Position numbers and translations under genes: made by a program
Shown: piece after piece, positions 35,931 through 44,747 of the stretch
Layout: the number at the start of each line of letters is the position of its first letter
Numbering within the stretch: the first letter of the stretch is position 1
Notes under the pieces: generated by a model
Seen by the model: only the letters and a program-made list of their open reading frames with translations
What the model was told of the DNA's origin: nothing
Database searches by the model: none
Assembly: GCA_016699445.1 (NCBI GenBank)
Contig: CP064976.1
Span: 558,001 to 622,000, forward strand
DNA: 64,000 nucleotides
Direction: 5' to 3'
Origin: Deltaproteobacteria bacterium
GTDB lineage: Bacteria > UBA10199 > JACPAL01 > GCA-016699445

Positions 35931-36535
35931 GAGCCACCTCCATCTGCTACGGCGGCAGAATTCTTTTTGGACGCAATCCCCATCTCAATAGAAAAATGAT
36001 AGGTATTACCTGTCTTTTCTATTTTTTGCTCTAAACTACTCAAGATCACTTGATCAAAATAGGATGAAGATCCGAGGGCTTTGATAAACAATGTTACGAC
36101 TTCAGGTTGATAAGCATCTCCACTGATCATCACACTTTTTTTGCCACCTGTCTTTTGGGTCGAATGAATATCTTTAAGCCACATAGAATGAGGAATACGT
36201 GCCGTGATTTCTTTCAAGACTCCAGACCACTCCTCAGAATCATCAAAAAATGGAACCAACGTCATTCTGGCTTTTGACAAATTGGATTTTTCACCCTGCT
36301 TGGCAATTTCAGTCATAATCCGGTCACGATTGGATTTTAGTGCTGCTAGTTCTGATTCCAAAACAGTCACTTTTTTTTGTAAATAAGCCAGCCTTGTTTT
36401 TTGAATAAAAAAAGTAGCTCCTCCTGACGCTAAAATCATAAGAACGATCATGATCATGGCACGATAGGTCAACGTCAGAGGTTCTTTCTCGACGAAGTTA
36501 ATGTGCTGAATCACATGTCGTTTGGCCGAAGGCAT
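35927..36535 (-). CDS. pilN: PilN-like inner-membrane alignment protein
   Basis: A 202-residue bitopic protein. The N-terminal PilN segment (HINFVEKEPLTLTYRAM) contains the N-F-x-x-x-E type motif that binds PilM. A membrane helix (IMIVLMILASGGATFFI) follows, then a coiled coil and a periplasmic domain (MWLKDIHSTQKTGGKKSVMI). It partners PilO and docks to PilM. It abuts pilM by one base and overlaps pilO by 4 bp. Confidence 0.82.
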   Translation of the reverse strand: MPSAKRHVIQHINFVEKEPLTLTYRAMIMIVLMILASGGATFFIQKTRLAYLQKKVTVLESELAALKSNRDRIMTEIAKQGEKSNLSKARMTLVPFFDDSEEWSGVLKEITARIPHSMWLKDIHSTQKTGGKKSVMISGDAYQPEVVTLFIKALGSSSYFDQVILSSLEQKIEKTGNTYHFSIEMGIASKKNSAAVADGGGS

Positions 36536-37479
36536 TAGGCTTTTCCTCCTGTTGCAGGGTAGCTCGCTAGACCAATAGCCGTATCATAAAGACAACTCCC
36601 ATCTTTCATCGTCAGCTTTTGTGCGGGTGATAATACTTTGGTAGGAATAGCTAAAGCCTGCTGCAAAGCTTCGCAAAATTCTGGAATATCCGCGCCCCCT
36701 CCGCAAAGATACAAACCGTCAATTTTATCTCGACGAAATACCAGAGAAAAGCCATCAATTGATTTTTGTATTTCCACAGCACATTGAGTGTAAAAACCAG
36801 GCTTGTCATTTTCCATGTTTCTATAAGCTGACCCGCATACACTCATGAGAGGACGTGAGAAAAATAACTTTCCGGCATTCAAGACGATAAAGAACGATTT
36901 CACTTCACCAATATCCACAATGGCATAAAACTGATCTTCTTCCCAATCCTCCAAGCGATCAAAAGCAGCCACTAAGGATACTGATGTAGGCTCGATGGCC
37001 ACTACATCCAAACCAATTTTTTTCAAAAAGTCTGTCTGCGCTTGTATAATATTTTTACGAATCGCATAGGCAACATAAGCTGTTTTTTTCACATCACCGT
37101 TCTGGTAATCCTCAATCACCGTATAGCGCACAACAAATTCATTCACAGGTCCATCGACCACATCTCTCATTTGCCACCGAATCGCATCCGGCACATCCGA
37201 TGCCGGCATTTTCGGCAAATCCACTCTTCTGATTTTTAAAGAAGGATCTTCTATATTACAAACCACACTGGCATGATCGAGATTGTGTTTTCTTAAAAAC
37301 TTTCTAAAAGCCGCCACGTTTTCAGGATTTTTAGTCGAAACAGCCCCTTCAAAAAGCCATTGCTGAGCTTCATCCATACCGCTGGACTTATGCTTAATAC
37401 GCACCATCTTCACGGAGGTGTGACCTAAGTCCATTCCGACTAAATCTTTTTTTCCCATCCAATGACTTAAGATTCCCAT
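36535..37479 (-). CDS. pilM: PilM-like actin-fold pilus assembly protein
   Basis: A 314-residue FtsA/actin-like ATP-binding protein. Seen: LVGMDLGHTSVKMVRI (phosphate 1 loop), LPKMPASDVPDAIRWQM typical of PilM, DVVAIEPTSVSLVAAF, AIVDIGEVKSFFIVLNAG (phosphate 2) and LYLCGGGADIPEF (adenosine motif). Cytosolic; binds the N-terminus of PilN and forms a ring under the envelope complex. It is one base from pilN. An MSHA-style gene order surrounds it (see the TPR and ExeA-like genes next). Confidence 0.87.
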   Translation of the reverse strand: MGILSHWMGKKDLVGMDLGHTSVKMVRIKHKSSGMDEAQQWLFEGAVSTKNPENVAAFRKFLRKHNLDHASVVCNIEDPSLKIRRVDLPKMPASDVPDAIRWQMRDVVDGPVNEFVVRYTVIEDYQNGDVKKTAYVAYAIRKNIIQAQTDFLKKIGLDVVAIEPTSVSLVAAFDRLEDWEEDQFYAIVDIGEVKSFFIVLNAGKLFFSRPLMSVCGSAYRNMENDKPGFYTQCAVEIQKSIDGFSLVFRRDKIDGLYLCGGGADIPEFCEALQQALAIPTKVLSPAQKLTMKDGSCLYDTAIGLASYPATGGKA

Positions 37480-37489
37480 AAAATCATCC

Positions 37490-38263
37490 TCATTGAACTT
37501 TCAAAGCTGCCATGCGGTTTTGAACTTTCACCAACACATCAGCTCCGATACCTTTCGATTTATCGATGAACGTCTGATAACTTTTCTTAGCCCCATTCAA
37601 ATCTCCACGAGCTTCCAAGACCATCCCTAAGTGCAAGTAAGGATCGGAATAATCTGGCTTCATCTGAATTGCTTTTTGAAATTGGTTTTCCGCCTCCGCC
37701 AAATTTCGATTCACCATGTAGAGAACACCTAGATTATTGGAGCACTCAGCAAAATTTGGATCTATCGAAAGTGCTTTTCTATATTGCTCAAAAGCCTCTT
37801 CGCTCTTGCCCAATTTTTTCAAGGCTAAGCCATAATTGTTGTAGGCCTCAGCATTACGAGGTTCGCGAAAGACAACACTCTCAAACATTTTCTTGGCACT
37901 TTCATAATCGCCTGATTCCATTTTTTTAATTCCAATTTCCGTCAAACCGGCTGTCGACACCGCAGGGTCCATTGAATTGTCTAATTCTTTAGCGACATCA
38001 CTTTGGGGTGCTGGAGCGTGCGTTGTGGGAATCATCGATGCCTGATTGGTCACAGGAGGCAGTGAGGCAACAGGAACCTCCTTATTTTTATAAAATCGAA
38101 AATAACCCACCACGAGAAGAGAGGCGACGACCATCGCCATTAAAATATATTTTCTCATACTTCCCTCCGAATCTTCATCCTGAACATCAACGATAACCCC
38201 CGTGGTATCAGGTTGATGTGTGTCTTGTTCTGCTTTTTTAAGAGCCTTATGTATTATTGACAT
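37490..38263 (-). CDS. MshN-like membrane protein with TPR repeats
   Basis: A 257-residue protein. The cytosolic start SIIHKALKKAEQDTHQPD is typical of MshN/GspB-like proteins, followed by one membrane helix (YILMAMVVASLLVVGYFRF) and a proline-rich linker. Three to four TPR units follow (for example AEAYNNYGLALKKLGKSEEAF, FAECSNNLGVLYMVNRN, DPYLHLGMVLEARGD). ATG 38263 is chosen: AAGGAG lies 7 bp before it, and the frame upstream overlaps the next gene. Probably a periplasmic scaffold for pilus assembly together with the ExeA-like ATPase. It overlaps that gene by 17 bp. Confidence 0.8.
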   Translation of the reverse strand: MSIIHKALKKAEQDTHQPDTTGVIVDVQDEDSEGSMRKYILMAMVVASLLVVGYFRFYKNKEVPVASLPPVTNQASMIPTTHAPAPQSDVAKELDNSMDPAVSTAGLTEIGIKKMESGDYESAKKMFESVVFREPRNAEAYNNYGLALKKLGKSEEAFEQYRKALSIDPNFAECSNNLGVLYMVNRNLAEAENQFQKAIQMKPDYSDPYLHLGMVLEARGDLNGAKKSYQTFIDKSKGIGADVLVKVQNRMAALKVQ

Positions 38264-39131
38264 GGCGAGGCTCCTTTCCACCAATGCCTAATACTTTTTT
38301 CCACAGCGGTACTTTTTGCCAAGACTTGTCCAACATCTCCTTAAAAGCTTGATCTACAATCGCATTGGTAATCACATGCGTTTCTTTGGTAAAAGCGGTG
38401 ACCAACATCAGCTCGCCCAAGGTATTGATCAGCCTTGGAAATCCTGAGGTGTATTCATAAATTTTTTTGAGAGCTGTACTTTGAAAAACAATACAACATT
38501 TGGGGCCTGATTGTTTCACACGATGAATGACGTAATTTTTTGTTTCTTCACAGTTTAAAGGATGCAACCGATGAGCAATCTGAATTCTCTGACGCAGCTG
38601 ACGCAAAGCTGGATCGGCAAGCTTTGTTTCCAATTCCGGCTGACCAACTAATACAATCTGAATCAGCTTATGAGTTTCGGTTTCCAGATTAGATAACAAG
38701 CGAACCATTTCTAAGGATTCTAAAGAAAGATTTTGAGACTCATCGATAATGACCACAGCATTGCGACCCTTTTGATCATTTTCCAAAAGAAAGAGATTGA
38801 GATGCTCTAATACTGTCTGAACATTATCCGTCTCGGCCACTGCACAGCCAAAATCACGCGAGATGGTTTTAACCAATTCATCTGTCGACAAGAGAGGATT
38901 CAAAACCAGAGAGGTTTCGACGTCATTTTTCAATTCATTTAAAAGGGCTCTGATGGTGGTCGATTTACCAGTGCCCACTTCTCCTGTGAGAATCATAAAA
39001 CCACGTCGTTCACGAATTCCGTAAAGCAGAGTCGCCAAGGCATCTTCATGCTGAGGGGAGAGGTAGAGAAAGCGTGTATCGGGAGTCACCCCAAATGGAG
39101 AATGGTTCATGGAAAAAAATTCAAGATACAT
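38247..39131 (-). CDS. ExeA/MshM-type AAA ATPase
   Basis: A 294-residue ExeA-like ATPase beginning MYLEFFSMNHSPFGVTPD, a hallmark of the family. Walker A is LTGEVGTGKSTTIRAL, Walker B VVIIDESQNLSLESLEM, and arginine-finger region DPALRQLRQRI. ExeA/MshM proteins with a GspB/MshN partner help place or assemble the secretin. Here no C-terminal peptidoglycan-binding domain is visible, so it is closer to MshM than to full ExeA. ATG 39131 with GGGAGG upstream is preferred to the longer frame. Confidence 0.87.
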   Translation of the reverse strand: MYLEFFSMNHSPFGVTPDTRFLYLSPQHEDALATLLYGIRERRGFMILTGEVGTGKSTTIRALLNELKNDVETSLVLNPLLSTDELVKTISRDFGCAVAETDNVQTVLEHLNLFLLENDQKGRNAVVIIDESQNLSLESLEMVRLLSNLETETHKLIQIVLVGQPELETKLADPALRQLRQRIQIAHRLHPLNCEETKNYVIHRVKQSGPKCCIVFQSTALKKIYEYTSGFPRLINTLGELMLVTAFTKETHVITNAIVDQAFKEMLDKSWQKVPLWKKVLGIGGKEPRHVNNT

Positions 39132-39257
39132 GGCAGCCTCCCATTCGTCTTTGACGCAATACAGCGTCACTAGAGTATAAAATAATAGTATGTGGCATGA
39201 ACCCGTCCCACTCCACTCAACGGATAAAAGGGACTCCTTCATGAGAGAAAAAATGGC

Positions 39258-39683
39258 CTAAATATAGAAAATTTGAGAATAAAACTTATTGGCCTTATTG
39301 AAGAACTTCAGGTCAGAGGTATAAAAAGCAGCTTTTTTCCACCGGGCTAAGGCCAAAAAGGCCACATCATAGATTACTGTCTCATCCATCTTCTGAGCGA
39401 GACTCAGACTCATTCTCATAAAATCTTCAGATTGATAGAGAACAATAGGATATTCATACAAAAGCTTTACAGCTTCGACAGCATGACCTTTATGAGTCAA
39501 AAGCATCTTTTCTTTTTTTCTTAAAACTGAACTTAACTCAAAAAGTAAAAATGAAGGTGCTATAAATGTCATCTCTTCTGATTTCCAATCTTCAAAAAGA
39601 GAAGCTACTTTGTCACTTCTTTCTTCAGGAGAAAATAGTTTAACCCAAATATTAGTATCCAAACAGATGATATTATCTTCCAT
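39258..39683 (-). CDS. PIN-domain toxin (VapC-like)
   Basis: A 141-residue PIN-domain RNase. The first acidic residue is in IICLDTNIWVKLF, a central acidic residue in APSFLLFELSSVL, and a further one in VIYDVAFLALARW; the final acidic position is less clear (YTSDLKFF). VapC-type toxins cleave tRNA or rRNA. ATG 39683 overlaps the upstream antitoxin gene by 11 bp, the usual coupling. The pair is inserted between the ExeA-like gene and the pilin genes of the pilus cluster. Confidence 0.82.
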   Translation of the reverse strand: MEDNIICLDTNIWVKLFSPEERSDKVASLFEDWKSEEMTFIAPSFLLFELSSVLRKKEKMLLTHKGHAVEAVKLLYEYPIVLYQSEDFMRMSLSLAQKMDETVIYDVAFLALARWKKAAFYTSDLKFFNKANKFYSQIFYI

Positions 39684-39969
39684 GGCGCAGCTCACGAATC
39701 ATTTCAACACCATCCAGATCACCTTTTTGAGGTATCTGTTGACGATTCCTGAGGCGATGTGTGGCTGTCAGAAGACCGGAAAGATCCATTTTGTTTTTTT
39801 GTTTTTTTAAAAAAAGATATTCCTCATAAACATCGATAGGAATCATGACAGCCTGGATTTTACCTTGTTTTTGAAGATTTACATGTTCTTTACCAATAGC
39901 CACTTTTCCAAAAAGAGTTCCGAAGTTTTGTTTGGCCTGAGTCGCTGTAAAAGATTGATTTTGTCTCAT
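39673..39969 (-). CDS. Phd/YefM-type antitoxin paired with the PIN toxin
   Basis: A 98-residue protein starting MRQNQSFTATQAKQNFGTLF, matching the Phd/YefM fold (A-x-x-A-K-x-x-F pattern), followed by KQGKIQAVMIPIDVYEEYLFL. The C-terminal half would bind the toxin. ATG 39969 is preferred; the frame upstream of it has no support. It is the first gene of a two-gene module with the PIN toxin and probably represses its own promoter. Confidence 0.75.
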   Translation of the reverse strand: MRQNQSFTATQAKQNFGTLFGKVAIGKEHVNLQKQGKIQAVMIPIDVYEEYLFLKKQKNKMDLSGLLTATHRLRNRQQIPQKGDLDGVEMIRELRHGR

Positions 39970-40008
39970 TTGGACATAATAGACAAAGTGTCTAATCACA
40001 TCAATATT

Positions 40009-40443
40009 TTAATGATTGGTCACCAAAGTACTGATACTGACACTTTGTTCAGGAGTAGGACCCCAACTAGTCGTGACGTTCACACGTTTATAATCAGAAC
40101 CTGCCTGAGCCGTCAGGAGGTCGGACTCTTTTACTTCATAAATATCTATATGTCTGACAAAGCCTGTGTTTTCACCGGTTAGTTTTTCAGGATTTTGATA
40201 ACTTCCATTGTTGATATAACGATACCCATGGAGACTCCTGTCTTTCATAATTTCATCCAACTTCTCTTTGGAAAGATTAAAAGCCTTCGCCGAATATTGT
40301 TGGGAAATAGTTTTGTCCATTGAGTTTTTGTAAGCAGACAAAGCTCCCATAAAAGCGAAAAAGATAATAACGACACCACACAAAATTTCTATAAACGAAA
40401 CTTCTCTTTTAATAACAATAGTTGGCTTTTCTTTAATAGGCAT
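40009..40443 (-). CDS. Minor pilin-like protein
   Basis: A 144-residue protein with one N-terminal hydrophobic helix preceded by a short basic leader: KREVSFIEILCGVVIIFFAF. It resembles a prepilin helix (SFIEIL in place of GFTLIEL), but the cleavage Gly is replaced by Val/Glu, so peptidase processing is doubtful. The rest is a small globular domain (YEVKESDLLTAQAGSDYKRVNVTTSW) similar in pattern to MshD/PilV-like proteins. It is the last of five consecutive pilin-like genes read in the minus direction, 1 bp after the PilX-like gene. Confidence 0.65.
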   Translation of the reverse strand: MPIKEKPTIVIKREVSFIEILCGVVIIFFAFMGALSAYKNSMDKTISQQYSAKAFNLSKEKLDEIMKDRSLHGYRYINNGSYQNPEKLTGENTGFVRHIDIYEVKESDLLTAQAGSDYKRVNVTTSWGPTPEQSVSISTLVTNH

Positions 40444-40444
40444 A

Positions 40445-41560
40445 TCATTGCACCTGCCATAAAGCTGTCGTGAATGTTAAATTTTGAGCACTCGAATTGC
40501 CGTAGGTAAAACCTAGCATTCCTGTTAATACAGTAGGATCAAAAGTAATACTTAGATTTTGTGTCGAGTTCATTAAAAGGTTACCATTAAAATCACCACC
40601 CGCCACCATCGCTCCCCTAAAAACATAGTTATCAGAATTTCCAAAATCCATATCCCCTTCAGCCCATACATAGCCTGTAATGCGCATCCCAGGTGAACCC
40701 ATAATGTTAAGATTTCCTTTAGAAGCCAGAGCTGGCATCATCTGAGTTGGATTGGAGGTGCTGGCTGTTGCTGAAAAGCCAGTCACATGAAGAACCTCCA
40801 AGTTTCCTTCAGACATCATCGTACCGTTAATTGTGACATTATTTCCATTCACGTTAATATTGCCTGTTGCATACAAAAGCCCGGTATAAGTCACATTCGA
40901 ATTGATGGTGACATTTCCACGCACACAAAGCATTCCGCTGTAATTACTATTAATTGTGTAATTGCCATTAATTGTCGTCGTACACATGGCTTTATAAGTA
41001 TTAAAATCAATTTGAGGCATGGTGATGCTCGGATCTGAAGTCACGGTTCCATTGACTGTAATACGATTATCAATATTAGCGCGACCTGTCAGAGCAATAT
41101 TTCCATTGATGACACCTGTGGATGAGTTGGAGTTAAAATTGCCACCAGCCGTAACAGCATACTGTGGAAAATTATTACTACTCGTCACATTTTGACTAAT
41201 GACTTTCACAGCACTGCCTACTTTAGAGGTAATACGGACTGTCACAGTCGTGACTGTCGGGTTTAAATACTCGATCCAAAACTGACCGCTTCCAAAAGTG
41301 ATAGGGGTTCCACCAAAAGGAGCTCCTGTGGGTGAGGCATTATCCGAAAAATTTGTATCTCTGTTCAACCGACTCATGAGAGTGTATTGCATCCCTGCAT
41401 CTGCAACATAAAATGCCTGTGATGACTGAAAATCATCTACAGCACCTGCATTACTTGTACTTGAAAGATAGTTTGCCGTTGTCGCTAGAGCACTAAAAAA
41501 AAGCATGGCCATGAGCGTTCCGATAAAAATCATTCCATTATTTTTTTTAAGTATCTTCAT
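40445..41560 (-). CDS. PilX-like minor pilin with Asn/Thr-rich repetitive domain
   Basis: A 371-residue protein. The N-terminal helix (NNGMIFIGTLMAMLFFSALA) and the following SSQAFYVADAGMQYTLM motif match the PilX N-terminal family. From about residue 150 the sequence turns Asn/Thr/Gly-rich with repeated N-G-x-I/V-T strands (for example ISTGVINGNIALTGRANIDN-like and GNINVNGNNVTINGTMMSEG). This resembles polymer-forming parallel beta-helix proteins. It may sit at the pilus tip as an adhesive or priming subunit (inference). It lies between two prepilin genes with 1-bp gaps. Confidence 0.75.
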   Translation of the reverse strand: MKILKKNNGMIFIGTLMAMLFFSALATTANYLSSTSNAGAVDDFQSSQAFYVADAGMQYTLMSRLNRDTNFSDNASPTGAPFGGTPITFGSGQFWIEYLNPTVTTVTVRITSKVGSAVKVISQNVTSSNNFPQYAVTAGGNFNSNSSTGVINGNIALTGRANIDNRITVNGTVTSDPSITMPQIDFNTYKAMCTTTINGNYTINSNYSGMLCVRGNVTINSNVTYTGLLYATGNINVNGNNVTINGTMMSEGNLEVLHVTGFSATASTSNPTQMMPALASKGNLNIMGSPGMRITGYVWAEGDMDFGNSDNYVFRGAMVAGGDFNGNLLMNSTQNLSITFDPTVLTGMLGFTYGNSSAQNLTFTTALWQVQ

Positions 41561-41561
41561 A

Positions 41562-42080
41562 TTATGCCCAAGTAAAATTTCTCGGATGCACTGTTGTTTC
41601 TATCGTTTTTCTCTGCCCATTTTTCATAATCGATATACTAATTTTGATGGCCCAAATATTAGTTTGAGAGGGCGAGACAGTAGGAGTTGCAATCACAGCA
41701 TTATTACTTCCGTAATAGGTAAAGGTTATGGACTGGACATTGCGTACCAAAACATTGGTACCTCTCATCAAATTTCCGCCTGAGATTTTATAATCAATAT
41801 CCAGATAGGCATCATCCATAAATCGAAAACGTGTTGATGTAGCCGTAATAACACAACCTTCATCATGAATCTGAGTCATCTCGTTTTTCATGCGTGTAAT
41901 GGCATATCCGACTGTATCTGCTGTTTCTGCCTGAGTTTGTCCTAATGCCCAACTATCTAAAATAGGCTGAAAAATTGAGGCGCTGGCCACTGCAATAGCC
42001 GTCATCACCGTCATCACAAGAATCATTTCAACAAGTGAGAAACCTTTTTGAGAAATAAATTTTCGAGGGAGGCATTTCAT
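41562..42080 (-). CDS. Prepilin-type minor pilin (MshO/PilW-like)
   Basis: A 172-residue prepilin. The leader ends KGFSLVEMILVMTVMTAIAV, with Gly(-1)/Phe(+1) and Glu5 needed for processing by PilD. A C-terminal beta domain (MKNEMTQIHDEGCVITATST..YLDIDYKISGGNLMRGT) matches PilW/MshO-like minor subunits. It overlaps the next minor pilin gene by 4 bp. It likely helps initiate pilus assembly with its neighbours. Confidence 0.82.
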   Translation of the reverse strand: MKCLPRKFISQKGFSLVEMILVMTVMTAIAVASASIFQPILDSWALGQTQAETADTVGYAITRMKNEMTQIHDEGCVITATSTRFRFMDDAYLDIDYKISGGNLMRGTNVLVRNVQSITFTYYGSNNAVIATPTVSPSQTNIWAIKISISIMKNGQRKTIETTVHPRNFTWA

Positions 42081-42601
42081 AGAGATTGCACCTCCGTCAC
42101 AAGAGTCTTTAAAACATAGTTTGCCGGAAGGGCTGCATTAGATATGGTCACTGTAATCATTTTATAACTTGGAGTCCAACTGGCCGGTACAGTACCAGGT
42201 ATGGTCAGAAGTGAATTGATATTGGCGGATGAGACATACCCAACACTCACAGTGGCGGAATATCCGGTATAACCAGAAAAACTCTGCGTGTACCCATTAA
42301 AATCATCTACATCATCAAATTGAGCTTTAGTAGTCTCACCAGAATCAGTCCCCATGATCGTACTCCAGTTGCCATTAGTTTTTGCAGTTCTTTCATCAAA
42401 CTTTCGTGATTTGATTTCTTCCATCAACTCATTGGCAAGATCGGCAGATGTAGGCTGAACGACTAGTTTGGCACTGGTCATGATTGTTTCTGCAAAAAGA
42501 TGCATAATTGCTGGCAAGCCTATCGTCATCAATGTAATGGTCAAAATCAGCTCAACCAAACTAAACCCTTTTTGATTCCATTTTCGATTTGTAGGTTTCA
42601 T
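42077..42601 (-). CDS. Prepilin-type minor pilin (MshD/PilV-like)
   Basis: A 174-residue prepilin with KGFSLVELILTITLMTIGLP, so Gly(-1) and Glu5 are present. The following QPTSADLANELMEEIKSRKF is the helix characteristic of PilV/MshD-like minor pilins. A Ser/Thr-rich globular part ends in VLKTLVTEVQ. It overlaps both adjacent minor pilin genes by 4 bp, so translation is coupled. Confidence 0.82.
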   Translation of the reverse strand: MKPTNRKWNQKGFSLVELILTITLMTIGLPAIMHLFAETIMTSAKLVVQPTSADLANELMEEIKSRKFDERTAKTNGNWSTIMGTDSGETTKAQFDDVDDFNGYTQSFSGYTGYSATVSVGYVSSANINSLLTIPGTVPASWTPSYKMITVTISNAALPANYVLKTLVTEVQSL

Positions 42602-43125
42602 TGGATACTCACCTCACCAGAATAAGGTTCAACACGCACTGTCCGGGTTATTCCTCCTTTGGTGATCTGAATCAAAGCTGCGGCGGCAATCATGGTCCCC
42701 CCACTATCCACAGGATAACCATTGGTATTAAAACCAAGAATCGAATGCCCATTGATATTGGCTGAAATCACATCAACACCCGATATACCGGGCAATGTCT
42801 CAAAATCGATGGATAAGGATTCTTGTGTTAGTGGATCGGTTACAGGTGTTGTGACACCAACCCCCATATCATAATAAGTCGCGGCATAGCTATTGTGTGC
42901 TGTATCAAACGTCAGTTGATAGTTGTGATGACGATTTATAGAAAGCCGGCGCATATAACTAAGATCGTTAGCTATTTTGTAGGCCGCCCCCTGACATTGA
43001 GCCACTGCAGCGTTTTGAAATGACGGGATGGCAGCAACAGCTAAAATAGCCATGAGGGTAATCACCAAACAAAGTTCGATGATTGTAAAACCAGACACGT
43101 TTCCCAATTTATATCGACGCGTCAC
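42598..43125 (-). CDS. Prepilin-type minor pilin (GspH/FimT-like)
   Basis: A 175-residue prepilin with SGFTIIELCLVITLMAILAVAA, followed by the GspH/FimT-type region ANDLSYMRRLSINRHHNYQLTFD and a C-terminal strand RTVRVEPYSGEVS. It starts with GTG at 43125. It is the first of the five minor pilin genes in the minus direction. The major pilin gene, 1.7 kb upstream, is separated from it by the DUF4143 cassette. Confidence 0.82.
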   Translation of the reverse strand: MTRRYKLGNVSGFTIIELCLVITLMAILAVAAIPSFQNAAVAQCQGAAYKIANDLSYMRRLSINRHHNYQLTFDTAHNSYAATYYDMGVGVTTPVTDPLTQESLSIDFETLPGISGVDVISANINGHSILGFNTNGYPVDSGGTMIAAAALIQITKGGITRTVRVEPYSGEVSIQ

Positions 43126-43269
43126 ACAACACCCCCACCCTCACTACTCAAGTCCTATGACAAAGACCGAAACCCCCTGGAGGTTGATATGTAACGCTTT
43201 TTTACCTTCTATTTTTAGAAGGTGCTTCAAGATACTCACTTCATGCGTGAAAACTGACACTCTGACTTT

Positions 43270-43424
43270 TTTTGACCTAGGGGTGAGATGACTTTGTGCT
43301 CGTGAAGGTAAAGAACTGATTCCAGAACGCTTGGGAGGATTATTTCCTAGAACCTCCCACTCATCATCATACTTTTCCCTCTCTAAAGACAAAAAAAAGG
43401 ACCTGCCAGAGGCAGGTCCTTTAT
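43270..43424 (+). pseudogene. Internally deleted remnant of a DUF4143 gene 3' end plus terminator
   Basis: 43270-43337 matches 44315-44382 of the DUF4143 gene with few changes (GACCTxGGxGTGAGAxGACT, then a continuous match to CTTGGGAG). It then jumps to sequence matching 44689-44772, including the same terminator hairpin (43396-43422). About 306 bp are missing between the two blocks. The remnant cannot encode a protein. It shows that the DUF4143-terminator unit was duplicated in tandem and one copy decayed. It lies in the 383-bp gap upstream of the minor pilin genes. Confidence 0.85.
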
Positions 43425-43497
43425 CCCCGCTTCGAAGATTCCTCAACAAACGAGACGGGAAACTCTCTTGTCAAACCGACTCCATCATGGTTAATAT

Positions 43498-43526
43498 GGT
43501 TTCCAAATTTGACGAAAATGGAAACC
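43498..43526 (+). promoter_or_regulatory. Inverted repeat at the start of the DUF4143 gene (putative operator)
   Basis: GGTTTCCA (43498-43505) and TGGAAACC (43519-43526) form a perfect 8-bp inverted repeat with a 13-bp spacer. It ends 3 bp before the preferred ATG at 43530. Such a site over the start could bind a regulator or the ATPase itself. Compare the palindrome before the other DUF4143 gene at 13317-13371. Confidence 0.55.
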
Positions 43527-43529
43527 GAT

Positions 43530-44701
43530 ATGTACATAAAACGAAAGATTGAATCCTTTCTCCAGAGACACCTCGATCGAGGAAAGAGCATTTTTCTACT
43601 GGGGCCGCGACAGACAGGAAAAACAACATTATTGAGTCAAATTTCAGCGGATCTAACGATTTCCTTTCTCTCAAAATCCCTGCGCCTACGTTATGAAAAA
43701 GATCCTGACCAATTGACAGGCGAAATAAAAGCTCTCCCCAAAAAGAAAGGCAAGACACCTCTCGTCATTTTGGATGAGATCCAAAAGGTGCCTGAGATGA
43801 TGGATATCATACAGGAGTTGATTGATCAGAAAGTAGCTCAGTTTATTTTGACAGGCTCTTCAGCGCGCAAATTAAAAAAAAATAACGCGATCAACCTTCT
43901 ACCAGGACGGGTGGTAAACTTAAGGCTGGACCCATTTGTTTTTGAAGAAAACCCTGACGAGAGTCTGAAAGACCGTCTTTTGTATGGCTCTCTGCCCGTG
44001 ATTGTTCAGGAAAAGAAACAGGCGACCGTGATACCGATCTTCAATCTTATGTCGAAACTTATCTGGAAGAAGAGGTTCGTGCGGAAGCTATTGTCAGAAA
44101 TATAGGAAGCTTTGCACGCTTCCTGGAATTGGCAGGCCTAGAATCTGGGAAGATTGTCAGCTTTCGAGGGATTTCACAAGAGATTGGGGTGAGTCATGTC
44201 ACTATCGCATCTTATTTTGAGATTTTAGAGGACTGCTTGATTGCAGAGCGTGTTGATCCCATCACCCAGAGCGCCACACGCAAGCGACTGATCAAATCAA
44301 GCCGTTATTTAATCTTTGACCTGGGAGTGAGACGACTTTGTGCTCGTGAAGGCAAAGAACTGATTCCAGAACGCTTGGGAGATATTTTTGAACAATTTGT
44401 TGGGCTGGAATTGATACGACTGGCACGCATCTCACAAGAGAGATCTAAGATTTTATTTTGGAGAGATGCCGACGGACCTGAAGTGGATTGGGTTGTGGAA
44501 AGGGAAAGAGAATATATTCCTGTTGAGGTGAAATGGACAGAGACTCCTAATGTAAAAGATGCTCGGCATATACAAACTTTCTTATCAGAATATAAACAAG
44601 CAAAGCTGGGATATATTGTTTGCCGCTGTGCACGCCCCATTCAACTAACACCCAACATTAAAGCTCTTCCTTGGAATCAACTCAGTCAGATTATTTCCTA
44701 A
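43530..44701 (+). pseudogene. AAA+ ATPase with DUF4143 domain, single frameshift
   Basis: Frames 43530-44105 and 44129-44701 join into one DUF4143 ATPase of about 390 residues. The first has Walker A FLLGPRQTGKTTLLS and Walker B LVILDEIQKVPEMMD, then FILTGSSARKL. The junction needs one A added to AAGAAACAGG at about 44012-44016, giving QSYVETYLEEEVRAEAIVRN, a motif typical of the family. The second part has the winged-helix-like GISQEIGVSHVTIASYFEIL and the C-terminal EVDWVVERE..YIPVEVKW nuclease-like core. It is inserted opposite to the pilus operon between the major and minor pilin genes. Only about 25% similar by eye to the 13376 copy. Confidence 0.8.
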
Positions 44702-44747
44702 AACTTCCCCCTCATCATCATACTTTTCCCTCTCTAAAGACAAAAAA

